A DNA stretch of 60,000 bases, from contig NC_045148.1 in assembly GCF_008831285.2 (NCBI RefSeq), positions 3,598,001-3,658,000 of the forward strand, written 5' to 3'. This document shows, one piece after another, positions 1 through 12,390 of this stretch. The translations under genes and the position numbers were made by a program. Origin of the DNA: Nymphaea colorata (Eukaryota; Streptophyta; Magnoliopsida; Nymphaeales; Nymphaeaceae). Numbering within the stretch: position 1 is the first letter of the stretch; each line of letters begins with the position of its first letter. Under the pieces are notes generated by a model. The model was not told the origin of the DNA, searched no databases, and saw only the letters and a list, made by a program, of their open reading frames with translations.

Positions 1-470
1 TTGTGCTACCACCTACGACCAAGCCCGATAACATGATGACCAAGACAAATAGATATTGAGGTTTTTTGAAATATGAACAAACATATAAAATCGGTTGTCT
101 CTAATGCAATGTTGCCTAAGATGATGATTAAAATAAATAGAATAACAAGCATTGTCTTCAAAAAAATATTAAATTGAGAAGAGTTGTATTTGATCCTAGA
201 TGTAGGTGAACATGATTGATCATCTTCAATTAGTCTTATATGCAAGAAAGCAAATATAATTACCAAAAAAAATTAATGAAATGTCGATAGGGTCAAGGCC
301 AAAGTAAGGGACATGTTTTATCATCGGCAATGTATGAGATGTTAAAGTTAGTAGAAATGCATCAATTATAATCATAGCCAAACGCTGACGGGTCCTATCA
401 CGATTACCATCTGTTTGCGTCCCTAAAATTTTTTGATTGGTTTTGGAGTACTCCAAAAAAAATGAGTTTT
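1..470 (-). pseudogene. Membrane-protein-like gene fragment, frameshifted, cut by window edge
   Basis: Two overlapping minus-strand frames (456-226 and 266-6) both read as hydrophobic protein. The first has a polar start with an arginine-rich stretch (about residues 18-26) followed by a hydrophobic segment. The second has a strong hydrophobic run of isoleucine, leucine and valine near its middle. They overlap around 226-275, where a run of eight A on the plus strand could have caused a slip, so one ancestral reading frame broken by an indel is the simplest reading. I do not recognise the family. The fragment runs off the left edge of the window, so its length is unknown. It could also be chance ORFs in AT-rich DNA. 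Confidence 0.25.
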
Positions 471-1966
471 TGTTCTGAAATAGGAAAGAAAGGAACTCAT
501 CCGTCGGTACGAGGATCGACCGTTCCTAGCGCCTTTACTGGGGATAATCAATTCAAGGGCTATGTTTATTATTGATGCATTTCATCTTGGCTTAAACATC
601 TCTTTCTTTCTATATTGGTGTACAAAAATATTGAAAGTTTTGATGTTTCAAACTTTTGAAGAGGTTTTTCAAGAATCACTTGAGAATGTGAAACATTTTG
701 CAGAAAAGTAGAAGGAAATTCTTATGAATATCATTTGGAGAGCTTAAAAAATCATTTTGAAATCATTTTAGTGTTCTCTTAAGACTTTAAGTAGGTTTGA
801 GATTTTGCTCTAATTCGATTACCACCTAAGTAGAGTTTCATTTCATCTTGCTTAAGTTCTTTTAGAAATGTGATTGTGCTCATTTGTGATATTAAGTGAA
901 TGTAAATGCATGAATGTATTGATCTTATATAATTAAAAGACATTTAGATGCATTCCTACCATAACATACATCTAAGATTCTTGTTTCCATAATTGTTATA
1001 TATATATCAGAAAGAAAAGTTTTTGAAAATGGATTGGGGTTGTAGACCCTCATGTATGATTCTAATATTGGGTCATTATTTGGTTTGTAGTCTTGATGAA
1101 GTCGGCAAATGAAAAATTAAAATCTTAAATGATAAGAGTAAGATATTGGAAAAATGGAAAAGATAAAAGACTACATCCCAAGAGAGATATAGAGAAAGGA
1201 AGAGAGAAAGAGATATTGAAAATCATAAAATCAAATCTTTTAAAAGAGATAAATACGTATATGAAAGTTTAGAAAATGATATTTAGTTCAAGTATAGAAG
1301 AGAAGATCATTTTAAAAAGAAAGAGAGAAATTTTAAAATGGAACATGTATATATATATATATATACACGTATGCGACAGTTTAAAAAAAAGAACACATGT
1401 TCAATCAGAAAGAGATAAAGACAAAGAAAGTTTTTTATATACATGTATATGTATATAACATGTATATACATACATGTCTTCATGAGAATAAAAATAAAGA
1501 AATGAAAACAATCAACTTCAAGTTTGATATGGGATGGAAGGGAGTTTGGACTCATACAAGAGTCTAAGCTAAGTCTCCACGGCCGCATTAGAAGGTTTCT
1601 TTTGAAAATGTTTTGGTAAATATGATTTATACAAACATATAATGTTATTATTTGGTTTGTCACAATAGATATATTTCTTCCACCGTTGTGTATGAAAAAA
1701 AAACAAACAATATAACATGGCACTCGTTAGGGTTTCTAATTGGAAGATTATGAAGGAAACTAGCGCAAAATGACATGCAAATGCATATTAACATGTATAT
1801 TTTCGTGAAGGTTTTCTCCGGGTTGGACAAGTCTCAACCTCAAAAATTAATATGAAGATAAAGATAAAGAACTCAAACCACAGTCTCATTCTCACCATAC
1901 ATTTACATATAGATGGAAAACCAAACAACTATGCATGGATAATATATAAACAATATTCAATGAACG
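471..1966. other. Intergenic AT-rich DNA, no gene seen
   Basis: No reading frame with protein-like composition is visible on either strand. The stretch is AT-rich with short TA runs near 999-1006 and 1348-1365 and purine-rich tracts at 1190-1330. The ORFs at 1276-1458 (+) and 1307-1723 (-) are products of this low-complexity DNA. Confidence 0.6.
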
Positions 1967-1968
1967 AA

Positions 1969-1988
1969 AGAGAGAGAGAGAGAGAGAG
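1969..1988. repeat. (AG)n microsatellite
   Basis: Ten uninterrupted AG units. Confidence 0.9.
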
Positions 1989-2029
1989 CATGATGGAAAG
2001 AGAAAGGTTCAACTAGGAGGGAAGACATG

Positions 2030-2510
2030 ATGTAACTATGAAATGATATACCATCTCATCTTCTAATGCTGCCGGTGTACTTGAGCATAGCTTTTTGACT
2101 CTAAAATAGAGATTGAAAGCTATCTTTTTTAGCCATAGGGAAATGAGAAAGAAAGAGGGGGAAGCAAAAGAACAACAAGAATGTATGCATGAAAAGAAAG
2201 AGCATGATTTAATAAAAAAATGAAATATCGTTTCATCTTCTCATGCTTCCGGTGCACTCGAGCATAGCTTCTCGACTCTAAAATAGAGGTTGGAAGATTA
2301 TCTCGTACGGCCATGGGGAGATGAGGAATAAAGGAAATGAAGAAACCAAAACAATGCTATATTCAATAAAAGAGAAAATATGATTCAATCATTAAATGAA
2401 AGATCATTTCATCTTTTCATGATCCTAGTGCACTCGAGCATAGCCTCTTGTTTCTAAAATAGATATTGATGTTTATTTCCTTTGGCCATGGAAAGATGAA
2501 AATGAGAAGA
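2030..2510. repeat. Three tandem copies of a ~176-bp unit
   Basis: The same block recurs three times. The shared word gagcatag lies at 2083, 2260 and 2436, a spacing of 177 and 176 bp. Each copy also contains a taaaatagag/taaaatagat word and a block like gccatgggga. The copies have diverged by many point changes, so the duplication is not recent. The array lies inside the minus-strand LTR-like region and would correspond to its transcribed end. Confidence 0.75.
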
Positions 2511-2829
2511 AATGAAGAAAGAAAGAGTGATTACATACCTCTAGTGAGAATGATTTATGGAAGATGAACACCTTAGCTTGAAATGGCCCTAGACTTCCTT
2601 GAGTTGAAGCTCCAAAATGGTGAAGTTGTGGCCTTCAAGAGAGTTGTGACTTGATGAAACTTGCTCCCAACTGTTGGAGAAGGAGAGAGGGAATGGGAAT
2701 GGAAGAGGAAGAGGGAAATTAGGAAGAGGACTAAAATTTCTAAGTCCTCAAGTGAAAATTTGCTAGAGCTTCTCCAATGGCTAACTCATGCCTGAGAGAA
2801 CATTGTGGGGGTATTTGTAGAGTGCTTTA

Positions 2830-2994
2830 GAGCCAAAACTCAAAATTCTAATTCAAGATTTGAATTAAAGATGGAAGAGTTTTGGAGCCAAATTTCAAAA
2901 TTCGAATTCAAGATTTGAATTCAAGAGGAAAGAACTTTGGAGCCAAAATTCAAAATTTGAATTCAAGATTTGAATTCAAGAGGGAAGAGCTTTG
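2830..2994. repeat. Three tandem copies of a 55-bp unit
   Basis: Copies start with gagccaaa at 2830, 2885 and 2940 and each contains the word caagatttgaatt. The period is exactly 55 bp. The second and third copies are closer to each other than to the first. Related degenerate words (ttggatttggatc) continue to about 3200. Confidence 0.85.
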
Positions 2995-3060
2995 GAATTC
3001 TTGATTTGGATCTAAACTTGGATTTTGGATCTAATTTGGATTTGATTGCTAGATTTTGGA

Positions 3061-6000
3061 TTTGAATCATGCGTCTAAGGTTAGGTTTTGAATTTGAATT
3101 TTGTATTTTGAGTTTGAAATGCTTGATTTGGATCTAGACTTGGGTTTAGAAATTAAATTTGTTTTGGGTCTAAAATTTAAATCCAAATAATAAAATAATA
3201 GTCTTTTTCGAAACACTTGGGGTGATAACAGAGATGTAATGTCTTTGTTGAGGAGTTCTTTGAGGTCTTGTGTGAACCATTTCCTCATACTGCATCAGTA
3301 GAAATCGGCTCGTTCTATAAATCCAATATGTGGCATGTGCATTCGATTCTTCTATTTCTTGCTATTGATTTATATTCAAATGAAAAAGGTGAAGGGGCAA
3401 GTAGTATCATGCCCATTCCATGTGGCTTGTACTATTGAAAAGGTTTCATCTACAAATCAGAACTTTCATCCTAGATTTAGAAAGTGCAAGATAAGACTCC
3501 ATATGGTCATATGACCTAAATGTGGACTCTAGCTTCCCTTGTTGAGAGTATTTGTTATCAACCAGAGCAACCCCACTTTCTATGCTTTGCATGTATTGTC
3601 TGTCTTCTGATTTCTTGAATCGTATGTAGATTAGTGTATGTCGTGTGTGCTGAGTCAAGTGCATGTAATAAAAAATATGAAATTTATGTTTGTGGTGACT
3701 GATGAGTAACATATTAAACAATTATTTTTATTCCTAGAAGTGCAATCAAAATGATTTTTTAGCCTTTGAAATATGTAAGAACATAATACACCAATTATAT
3801 GTAACAACCTTTCATAAAAGTGGTGAGTTGGGTTAAAAACCATAGGGAATAGAAGGCATTTTTAATTGGATAAAAAGTCAAGTGATTATTGAATTGCTAA
3901 ATCAATCAAATTCACATAAAGTCATTCCAAAACATAGGAAACATCAAAATATCCTAAACTAAAAAAACATTGCTCTAGGAGATCTTCAAGCGCCAATTAG
4001 AGTGGGGTTCACCATGCGCTAAGAAGACCATTCACATTAACGACCTCAAGGCAACCTAAAAGAAATAAGAACAAATTAGAATGGCTAAAGAACAAAAACC
4101 AAAATGAAAATATGCTGTGACTTGTTGGAAATATGCATAACTATTGGACTACATCTAAAAGCTCTAATTTGGCATATTATGCTTCGTGTTTTGCACTAAA
4201 TGCTATAAAATTTATGGAAAATATAGATTAACACCTGAAACTTGGACTTAGGAGCCACTGGACAATATAAACACCCCATTCTTTCTTCCAGTCCAAATTA
4301 GCATTTTGTGCTTGTAGTCACATTCTCATTCAGTATGGTTCTTGACACAGACATCCTTCGTTAAGTGTCTAGTACCAAGAAATCTAGGAAAACACCAATT
4401 CCTTAGGACTATCCCAGTGCACTCATTGCCATTTTACCCTTAAAACCTAGAAAACCCATAGAAGTGGTCCAGTGTTAGTAAATTGACCTCAGCAAGCCCA
4501 TTTTCAATCTTGGATTAGACCTCAGGATCTCCATATTTGACTTTTTAGTGTTTTGCATTGTTCAGACTGAAAGCAGCTCAATTAAATTCAGTTGGCCCCA
4601 TTTTGCCAAAAAATGGCAGGTTTTCAGCTAGCCTCTCACATTTTGTCAAACTTAACTTCAGTGGCTCATGAAGTACAATTACTGAATTTTAGTTCTAGTG
4701 AGTTCACACCTTGTAATGCGTGGTCACTCTATTACCCATTTTGGTAGTTTTAGCCAATTTTATCCCAGCCAAGCAGATTTAATCTGGACCGAGCTGAGGG
4801 CATGTTGGTGACACAAAGAATAGCTTAATCCTAGCTCGATTTAAGTTAGGCTGACCTGGATTTGTTCAATTGAGTTTCCAAGTTCTCTAGAAGTCACTCT
4901 CTCAGTATGTAGCACTTCATTTATGATGTTTGAGCTCAATTTTGCCTCAATTCTCTCATGTCAAGAGCTGGGAATAACATATTCGTGAGTGGATTTAAAC
5001 CCCCCACCCCAACCCACCTGAACTTGTTTTTTGTTACAACATCTATGGTCAAGTACAATTTCACTTTTACAAATTCTAGCCTTATCCGCTTTATCCACTC
5101 GATCACTTCACCCTTATTTACATCTAGAGATTGTTATGTCTTCATTTTCATCAAAATTTCTTATTTATTCAATTGATTATAGCCTACGAGTCACTGTTCT
5201 AGGTCTCTTCATCTCAGTATGCTAAAATTCCACTTAGAACCCCTGCTTAATTGGCCTTTTCTGCACTTTAACCTTAATTTCCTATCTCTTTCTAGATCGT
5301 TTTTTATGCTTTTAGAAAACCTGTCTTTTTTAGCATATCAGAAGAAACTTTAAAATTTTGTCTACAGTAGACTAGGATACAGGGCATGGCCCTCTACCCT
5401 ACTAAATTTGAGGACCAAATTATACCAGTCCCTATTTTAGGCAGGTCCTAACTAATATAGCGTCTACCTTAAACCTGCTAGAGATAGTCCTTGTAAGGCC
5501 CATAGGCCCCATTTTTTTCTAACCTGCTTAGAATACCTTCTAAAGATCACACAAATCTCATTTTCTATGACCTGAAGACCTCCGCTGGACCCGCAGTTCA
5601 GTTCAACAAAACCTGTCAAATTTGGCTTAGTGGGGCCGACTGAATCTAGTCTACCAAAACCTGTAGAGCTCATAAAATCTAGTTTGTTGGAACCTATCAG
5701 AATTAGTGTCCCAATCAAGCTTACATGTTCGATCAAAAGTGAACCTGGCTGGGTACACTGAGCTCAGCTTGCTAGCCTAGGTTCAATTAGTTTAGCTCAG
5801 GCCATCCAGACCTATCTAAATTAGTTCAATTCTGACCCAATCTCAAATTGAGTACAGGTCTAACCCTATGTAAATATCCTGAATTTTTGCACATGTGAAA
5901 GTTTCCATGTTACCCCTCAATTGGATGACTTAGTCTATAGCTTAGGTCCAGCTCACCTTGAACAACATATGCCAAAACACCAGTTCTAGCTTAGTGCATG

Positions 6001-8389
6001 GATTGATCGTGCCACTCTTACATCTGCCCAAGATATAACCAAGGTATGCCCAGTCTCAACCAGGTCATCTAAGCTCGATTTGAGCTAGGATCAAGTGCAT
6101 CACTATCAAATCTAAGGCTTTTGCACTCCCTTCATTTCTCTTTATCTCCACCAAGGGCACACAATTTTACCCTCTAGAGCTCCTTATCAGCTCTTGGAGA
6201 TTGATCTATTCCGCTCACTGTTCATTTCGTGAGAATCAAGCACATAATCTCAAAATATTATTGAATTAAGTGTTTTACGTGTGACATTTTGTAAGCTTTA
6301 TTGCTCTCAACTAAGTTTTGATGTAGAGCATAGGTTTCCGTACAAAATTTATTGTAAATCCTCTCAAGGAGCACAAGCTAAGACTTCACGGTGGCCTAAA
6401 GAATTGGATAAAGTTCCACTTAGATGCATGTAATTCATGGTTGAGCAAAAAGTTAAATTTTAGGGTCCTAGAGTGTGAGTCCAGTCCTTGTTTCAAGTCA
6501 CTGTGGTGATAAGCCCAGAGCACTCAAGTTCAGCCTTTTGTAAGAGTAAGGTCAGTCTGGGTCGGTCACAAGTCTTCTAAGAGTTAGCAAGTCAGGTAAT
6601 TTTCTTTTTTCTTTTAGAATTTTGTACTTCCTGCTTTGATAGTAGGTTAGGTAATTTTCTGCTCTCTTAGCATGCTTAGATATTTGTTTATCTTTTTGCT
6701 CTAGGTTAGATCATTCCTGTGCCTAGGCTGATTTGCTTTTTGCTCTTAAAAAGAGTTTAATTTCAATGTCGCGAAGGTAGGACGTCGAGGTAAAGTATGC
6801 TTCATTGTCTTGTTTCTTCTTTATTCCATTCCAGTACTTAATTTATGAATTATATCTTCTCTCTCTTTTCTGCATGTGTATAGTTTTCCTTTTGTTATAA
6901 ATCATATAGATCTAGGCATGATCTACACGAATGTTGTACATAACCAAGTTTGATTAGGAATTATGTCATATAGGATTAATATTGTGCCCTTGACGGTAGT
7001 TTAGGCACATAAAAACCCTAATTTGGCATAATTCTTAGATGAATTCAAAATAATTTTCCCAAATCAAATTTTTTTCTAGAACCTGATTTCAAAAGCAATA
7101 GGTTCATGCATCATCTAGATGAAACCCTAGGTCAAATCCCATAACCAAATCTTATTGGAAGGCCAACATATCACTGACCTGAGAACCTATAGCAATGAAG
7201 ACCCTAGATCTAAACACTAGGTTGGCCTAACTCAATGTGGCCCTGCATCAATCCTAAGTCCACGCGACTTCTACATTTAGCTGATCTAGACTGTGGTGAT
7301 TTTAAGGGATAAGGATATTGGACTAGATCCTATGAATTTGGACAATGGATCTTGGATCTATAAGCTTGGAACTTTGATCACATAACCTGAAGCGCAATTT
7401 GATTCTTCGAACTCAATATTAGAATTTGAATTGTTGATCAGCCTTGACCATAGTAGCATTTGATCTTTTGAACTTGGAATACTGGATATCAAATATTTAG
7501 ATTTGGATCATGATTTAGATTTGGCTCACAATATTGGATTTGGATCTTGATATTCGATTTGATAAACTGAGAACAAGAACTAATGAAAATTTGGATCTTA
7601 AAGCCCTAGTGGATGTTTGGAACCGAATCTTTATATGAATGCCATCTGGACGACTGAATATGATATTGAATTTTGGATCAAAAAACAAATATAAATTAGA
7701 CCACATGCAAATCCTTGACCCCTGGAGATAAAGTTGATCATATATGTTCCTGGTTGGCATGAATCATATAGGTTAGGTCCACATTTGCATGGATCTGTAA
7801 CGAATCGAGGTTGAACAATCACTCATTACGAGCTTCTCCTTTTTGCAAACCCTATTTTCTATTATCCACATAGATTTTAAATTAAAATTTTTCTAAAATC
7901 TAGGGCATGTTTGCTTTATTGCATTTAAAATCTAGATGACATCCAATCGCTTAAGAGAATTGAGAGTCTAGTTTAGTCCATGGTCTTATTACCCTAAGTA
8001 CGGGTGCTAGAGTGGTCAGACCTCATACTGACATGATAGATCCCATCTTCTGGGTATCGCCATGATGTAATGGAGGAAAGTTAATCTATTTCCCGATTAT
8101 TTATATGTAAGATCAATAAAAATTTTATATGTAAACACCTTGTCTCAAACCCAATCAAAATTCTAGCATAGTATGCTCAAACCTGCTGAACCCAGTATGA
8201 AACTAGTCTCAATTTGACCAGACCTATTTTAGGCTCGTTCAACTAAACTCAATTTACTAAAACCAAACCTGATCTATCCAAGCTTGGTTAACTTAACTCA
8301 GACAAGACCTGCTGCCTCAGTTGGGCCTAGTAAGGGGAAGTCTCTTCCTATTGAAAATCAGTTCCATGTCCAAATCCACAATATGACTC
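3061..8389. other. Intergenic, probably old retrotransposon spacer; no gene recognised
   Basis: No convincing coding frame is present in more than 5 kb. The composition changes in blocks: 4.1-5.3 kb and 5.4-6.1 kb are rich in short CCTG/CTGA words, while 7.3-7.7 kb is rich in TTGGATC words like those at 3.0-3.2 kb. This block structure suggests non-coding internal parts of decayed LTR elements lying between the LTR-like regions at about 2-3 kb and 8.4-9 kb. No gag, RT or integrase motifs are visible, so the assignment stays tentative. Confidence 0.4.
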
Positions 8390-9000
8390 CAAATCTATAG
8401 CATGGTATCAATTTGAGACCCAAAACGTCATTCCAGATCCTTATATGGATCTTTTATCCAATATTTTCTGTGAACTCAAGATGAAATTTTACATTTCAAA
8501 TATGAATTTCAATACAAATCTACATTCAAAACCATGTTTGAAATCTGGAACCGCTAGATGATGCCAAGTGTTCCATGTTTGATCCGGACATTTGAGACCA
8601 AGGTTAACACTTTCTTAAAATCAATTAGATTTGCAAGTAAATGGGGTTGCTTAGAATTTTTGAGAATGACATACAGAGGCATTATAAATAGAGGAGAAGG
8701 GAGGTATGTCCCCCCATCTCTCTCTTCGTTTCTTCTCAGGCTTTTGAAGATGCCTTCCATAGTTGTTGCCCCTTGTACAGAGCTCTCTAGCCCAAATCCA
8801 GGAGTACGAAGAAAGAAGAAGTACCACCAACAACTGTGACCCTTCTGCAAGCTTCCCTTCTCTTTGCATTCATGTAATCAACTTTGCATGACACAATTGG
8901 CTTTCCACATAGGCCAATGGAAACTCCTGTAAAGAGTCCATGCAAGTGTCCAACCCCTTTTCGCCCAAGCGTACATTAGGCATTCCTCGGTTTGTTCATG
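8390..9000 (+). mobile_element. LTR-like promoter region, plus orientation (tentative)
   Basis: A strong TATA box (TATAAATAG, 8683-8691) sits in a GA-rich context and is followed by a pyrimidine-rich leader. This is a typical plant LTR or Pol II core promoter. The 93-residue plus-strand ORF across it (8558-8839) shows no recognisable domain. No gene follows within 3 kb, so an LTR promoter is favoured. Element ends were not resolved. Confidence 0.35.
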
Positions 9001-10120
9001 TCTTCATGTTTTCCATGATTTATGCATGTTTATGGCTGATTTAGAGGAAATTATATCTATTTCAAGGATAGAATCTATTAATGAAGCCAACAGTAAAGAC
9101 TAATGTGTTCCTATTGCTTGCTGCTGGATACAGTTGTTTTTCACGTGGTTACTGCTCATTCTAAAAATAGTTTTTCAACATTTAAATAGGCTTTGGAATT
9201 GTCTATGTGTCTACTTTTGTTTGACATTTTTGCATGATTGGGAGTCCATTTGCACTCTCTGTTATATGAAATACAAAAACTTGTCTTCTGTATTTTTTGT
9301 ATGCAGAAAATGTATGGTTTCATAGCTCACAAACTGGATAGAATCCTCTATCTCATAAAAGGCAAAGTTGTGCATCTATCATTAGCTTTCCGACAAGCCC
9401 AAACTTGCGTATTTTTGGCATTATTTCATCGCTCTGTAATTGCATTATAGGAACCTGTTTTCTGTAATTCAACCTATGGTAATTGATTCCTACAAAATAG
9501 TGCAAAAAGCATGTGATACTTTTTCTTTTTATATGTTACATCAAATGTCATTATATCACTGCAATAACAATAGTCATTATGATCTATTACATCTAAAAAA
9601 AACAAGTACCACATTGTCTAAATTGAGCTATTTGAATAATACAGGGGAAATCAATTTTTTTCTTGTCAACATCTCCTTGAAAAAAAACTATTGCCATAAC
9701 CCAAAAATGCTTCCACATGAAACCCTATAACATTCATGCAATGCTTACTAAGAAGAAAAAACCCAAAGCATTTCAAAGCAAGATTGCAATTCAAGTACAA
9801 TCAAACAAACTTAGAATATCATAAATCACCAAGACAGAAAGGTGAATAACCACATTATACTTTTGCATTTAAGTTTTACAACTTATGCTACAACATCCTA
9901 AGATGTGCATGCACATGTAACGTCATAGTTATGACATGGTTCAAGGAAGCTCCCAAGGTAGCTGCATCACACCTGCATGTAAGGAGGAAACAAGCTCTAC
10001 ATTCACTTAAAACGCATGAGACAAAAATATCTATACATCAGAACTAGAGATTAGATGTAATATACTTAGATTGGTAGAAGTTGACCTTCAAGGCATAGTT
10101 TCTAGTTTTGCACATGATTT
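9001..10120. other. Intergenic, nothing recognised
   Basis: AT-rich DNA with short ORFs on the plus strand (9134-9730) in overlapping frames. Their composition (phenylalanine, leucine, cysteine) is what T-rich DNA gives by chance. No repeats or RNA genes were seen. Confidence 0.5.
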
Positions 10121-10130
10121 CATCCAGACC

Positions 10131-10361
10131 TGGGCATCGGGTCAGCCTGATGCTCGAAACCCGAGCCCGGGGCCGGTCTGATCAAAATAATTTTTTAAAA
10201 ATATAAAATAAATTTTTTTGAATAAAAACTATAATTTTAATAATAAAAATATTTATTATTAAATAAAAATAAAAAAATAAAATAAAATCAAGCTAACTCG
10301 GGCCGTTTTTTTTTTGGGCCGGGTACCTGAGTACCTATCGGGTACCGGGACCCGTTGCCCA
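10131..10361. mobile_element. MITE-like element with GC-rich ends and AT-rich core
   Basis: The ends are near-perfect inverted repeats: tgggcatcgggt at 10131-10142 against acccgttgccca at 10350-10361 (11 of 12 pair). Just inside are GC-rich blocks (gagcccggggcc and gggccgggtacc) around an almost pure A/T core. This is a small non-autonomous element with no coding capacity. Related GGCC-rich sequence occurs at 18050-18210 and 34100-34230. No clear target-site duplication was found. Confidence 0.6.
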
Positions 10362-10672
10362 TGCTTAATTTGCACTTAGAAGTCAGGATTGAATGATTGA
10401 TCCCAACCAAATGGACTATCTTTTAAAAACTTGGCTCACAAACTATTATACACTTCTATCTTTTTCGAAAAAGTAGATTTAGTGCTCCATGCCTAAGCAC
10501 TAAAATTAATGACCGGGAGATAGAATGACAAACATGATCCTGGTGATAAAAAGATACAAGAACAAGGCGTGGAAAGGTGAGTCCACTGATTTCAAACAAT
10601 GATTCTCAAATATCGCAGAATGGAATATCACACTATGAGATAAAATGCAATAGAAACAAAGGCCCCAACAAA

Positions 10673-10744
10673 GGCCCCAAGTTGGATTTGAACCTACAAC
10701 TAATCAGTTAACAGCTGACCTCTTTACCACTGAGCTACTGCAGA
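10673..10744 (-). pseudogene. trnN-GUU: Decayed plastid-type tRNA-Asn (GUU) copy
   Basis: On the minus strand the sequence reads as a tRNA: A box tagctcagtgg, anticodon loop ctgttaa with anticodon GTT, and T arm ggttcaaatcc. The layout matches the plastid (and plastid-derived mitochondrial) trnN-GUU as I recall it, not the nuclear-type tRNA-Asn. The T loop has A where the plastid gene has G (ttcAaat), and the acceptor stem halves (tctgcag and cttgggg) no longer pair properly. It is therefore most likely a dead organellar insertion. Flanking DNA does not look plastid-like. Confidence 0.75.
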
Positions 10745-10749
10745 TTAGA

Positions 10750-12170
10750 TCTCCTAGAGTTTAACTCTCGGTTTTAACCCATGACTAATATGAGCCCAAA
10801 CCTTCCTTCATAACTCGTGTAGTTTGACAATATACACGGTATGAATTGCATACCATTTGAGACATTATTGTGCAGGAAAGTTGCTCTCCATTAAAAAAAA
10901 AAAACGTATAGCATTGGCATTTCATTGTATAATATATCCATGCGCAATAAGAATGTGACAATAAGTGTAGTAAGTTTTACTTACATGAACTAAACTTCAA
11001 GGTTACTTTTCACCTTTGTTGATTTCTTGCATTAACTCTTTTAGACGAAAAACCCTAATTTCAAAAATCAACACTTGGCATTGATTCTGCAAATAAGGTA
11101 TTCAAAACTCCAATATTTTCCTTCTTCCTTTATGGACAGCCTCAGCCCAAGAACCTGCAAGAATTTGAAAGATTGGATAGGTAGATAGAGAGTACATGAG
11201 ATTTGGGTAGTGTTGATTCCAATAGGAGAGGGAAAACAAGGATGAGAGAGAAGCTATAGGGCGAAAAGAATGGGGAATGAGAGTTTAGGCAATACAATGA
11301 CCATGGAATGGACCCGAGGACTGGCATGAATTTAGCATCACAGAATTAAGTACTATTTACTCTCTCTCTCTATATCTCTCTGGTTCTTAAAAGCCCAGTT
11401 AATTTGTCTACGTAAAAAATGGCACTAAGTTTTCTGAGTCCCCGTTCCTCCTTACGTTCTGAGGGTAGAGAGAATGGCTGTGAAAAGGAAAATGAAAAAG
11501 AAAAGGGAGAAAAAAAAAGGTGATAAAAATGGAGAAAAAAATTAGGAAACCAGTTTTAAATGAAACTCGTTAAATCCACTTCTATATGTATAATATTATG
11601 CTAACAATATTTTTTGAGTTTTAAATTTAAAATTTTAATTGCTCAAGGGCCATAGCATAGTTAGTGGGAGCAGGGGTCGTGTAGATGGTTGTCCTTGTTT
11701 CGATTTGCATAGGCGCCGCCCTCTTGGGCCATTAAAGGTGGGATGCACTATGTCTAGTTGAACTCAAACTGCTTCTTATCTAGACCTCGACCCAGCTCAG
11801 GACTTCGGAGGCGGGGAATGGAGGGGCCTTTGGGCCAATTTAAATTTAAATTGACACTTATTTGTTTAAAAGTAGTTTAATGTTGCAATAAGTAGGGCAT
11901 CGAACGATGCAGCAAGAATAACTTGGTTGGGTTGTTCACGTTAAAGCAAAAGATATGACATTGGCATTATCAATTTCTTGATGATGATTTGATAAAAAGG
12001 AGTAATTGGTACTTAAATTAATGATACTTCAACAAAATAAAAGGTCCAGTTTTGCTGGGAAGTAAAAGGGGGAACATATAATCTTTAGCAGATGTTTGGA
12101 TATGTGATTTCCATCCGCCGACCTCGCACCGCAACTGTGCTAGACCTACTTATCTTTCCTTTTCAATTTT
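10750..12170. other. Intergenic and upstream region of gene 1
   Basis: No gene seen. A CT/TATC-rich patch lies at 11360-11382, and purine-rich DNA follows at 11470-11545. The 12.06-12.2 kb part is the probable core promoter of gene 1, but no clear TATA box was found, which is common for broadly expressed plant genes. Confidence 0.4.
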
Positions 12171-12199
12171 AAAATTTGAAAACAGCCGCAAACATCAAA

Positions 12200-12390
12200 C
12201 TCATCGCCCTTCCTTCCTCCCTCCCGGCGCCTCTGCCCTGATACGCACGCACACTCTCTCTCTCTTTCCCTCACACACACTCTCTCTCTCTTTCTCTCTG
12301 GTTCTTTATCAGTCCGGAGGGTTAGGTTTGCGAGCGAGAATCTGTAAAACCCTTCCTCCCTCTCTCTCTCTCTGGTTTATATTAGTCGCG
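12200..12390 (+). other. Probable non-coding first exon (5' UTR) of gene 1
   Basis: A pyrimidine-rich segment with several CT/CA tracts (12250-12371) ends in gtcgcg followed by gtatgtataa at 12391, a strong plant 5' splice site. The next good acceptor in front of the coding start is tcgtcag at 14408-14414, three bases before the chosen ATG. A CT-rich 5' UTR exon followed by a long leader intron is a frequent plant arrangement. The transcription start is not determined; the left limit given is approximate. Confidence 0.5.

Larger units (their letters stand above)
2010..3060 (-). mobile_element. LTR-like region of a retrotransposon, minus orientation (tentative)
   Basis: Read on the minus strand, a TATA-like word (ctacaaataccccc, near 2808-2821) is preceded by AT-rich repeats and followed by a pyrimidine-rich leader and the 176-bp array. 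This is how plant gypsy LTRs usually look (U3, TATA box with C-rich downstream word, R-U5). Exact TG...CA ends, a target-site duplication and a partner LTR were not found. Alternatives are a solo LTR or unrelated repeat DNA. Confidence 0.35.

Noticed and set aside
1307-1723. 138-residue minus-strand ORF
   Set aside because: Rich in I, Y, F and C from AT-rich and TA-repeat DNA; no homology recognised.
2030-2994. CRISPR-like array
   Set aside because: The repeats are contiguous tandem units without spacers, in plant nuclear DNA.
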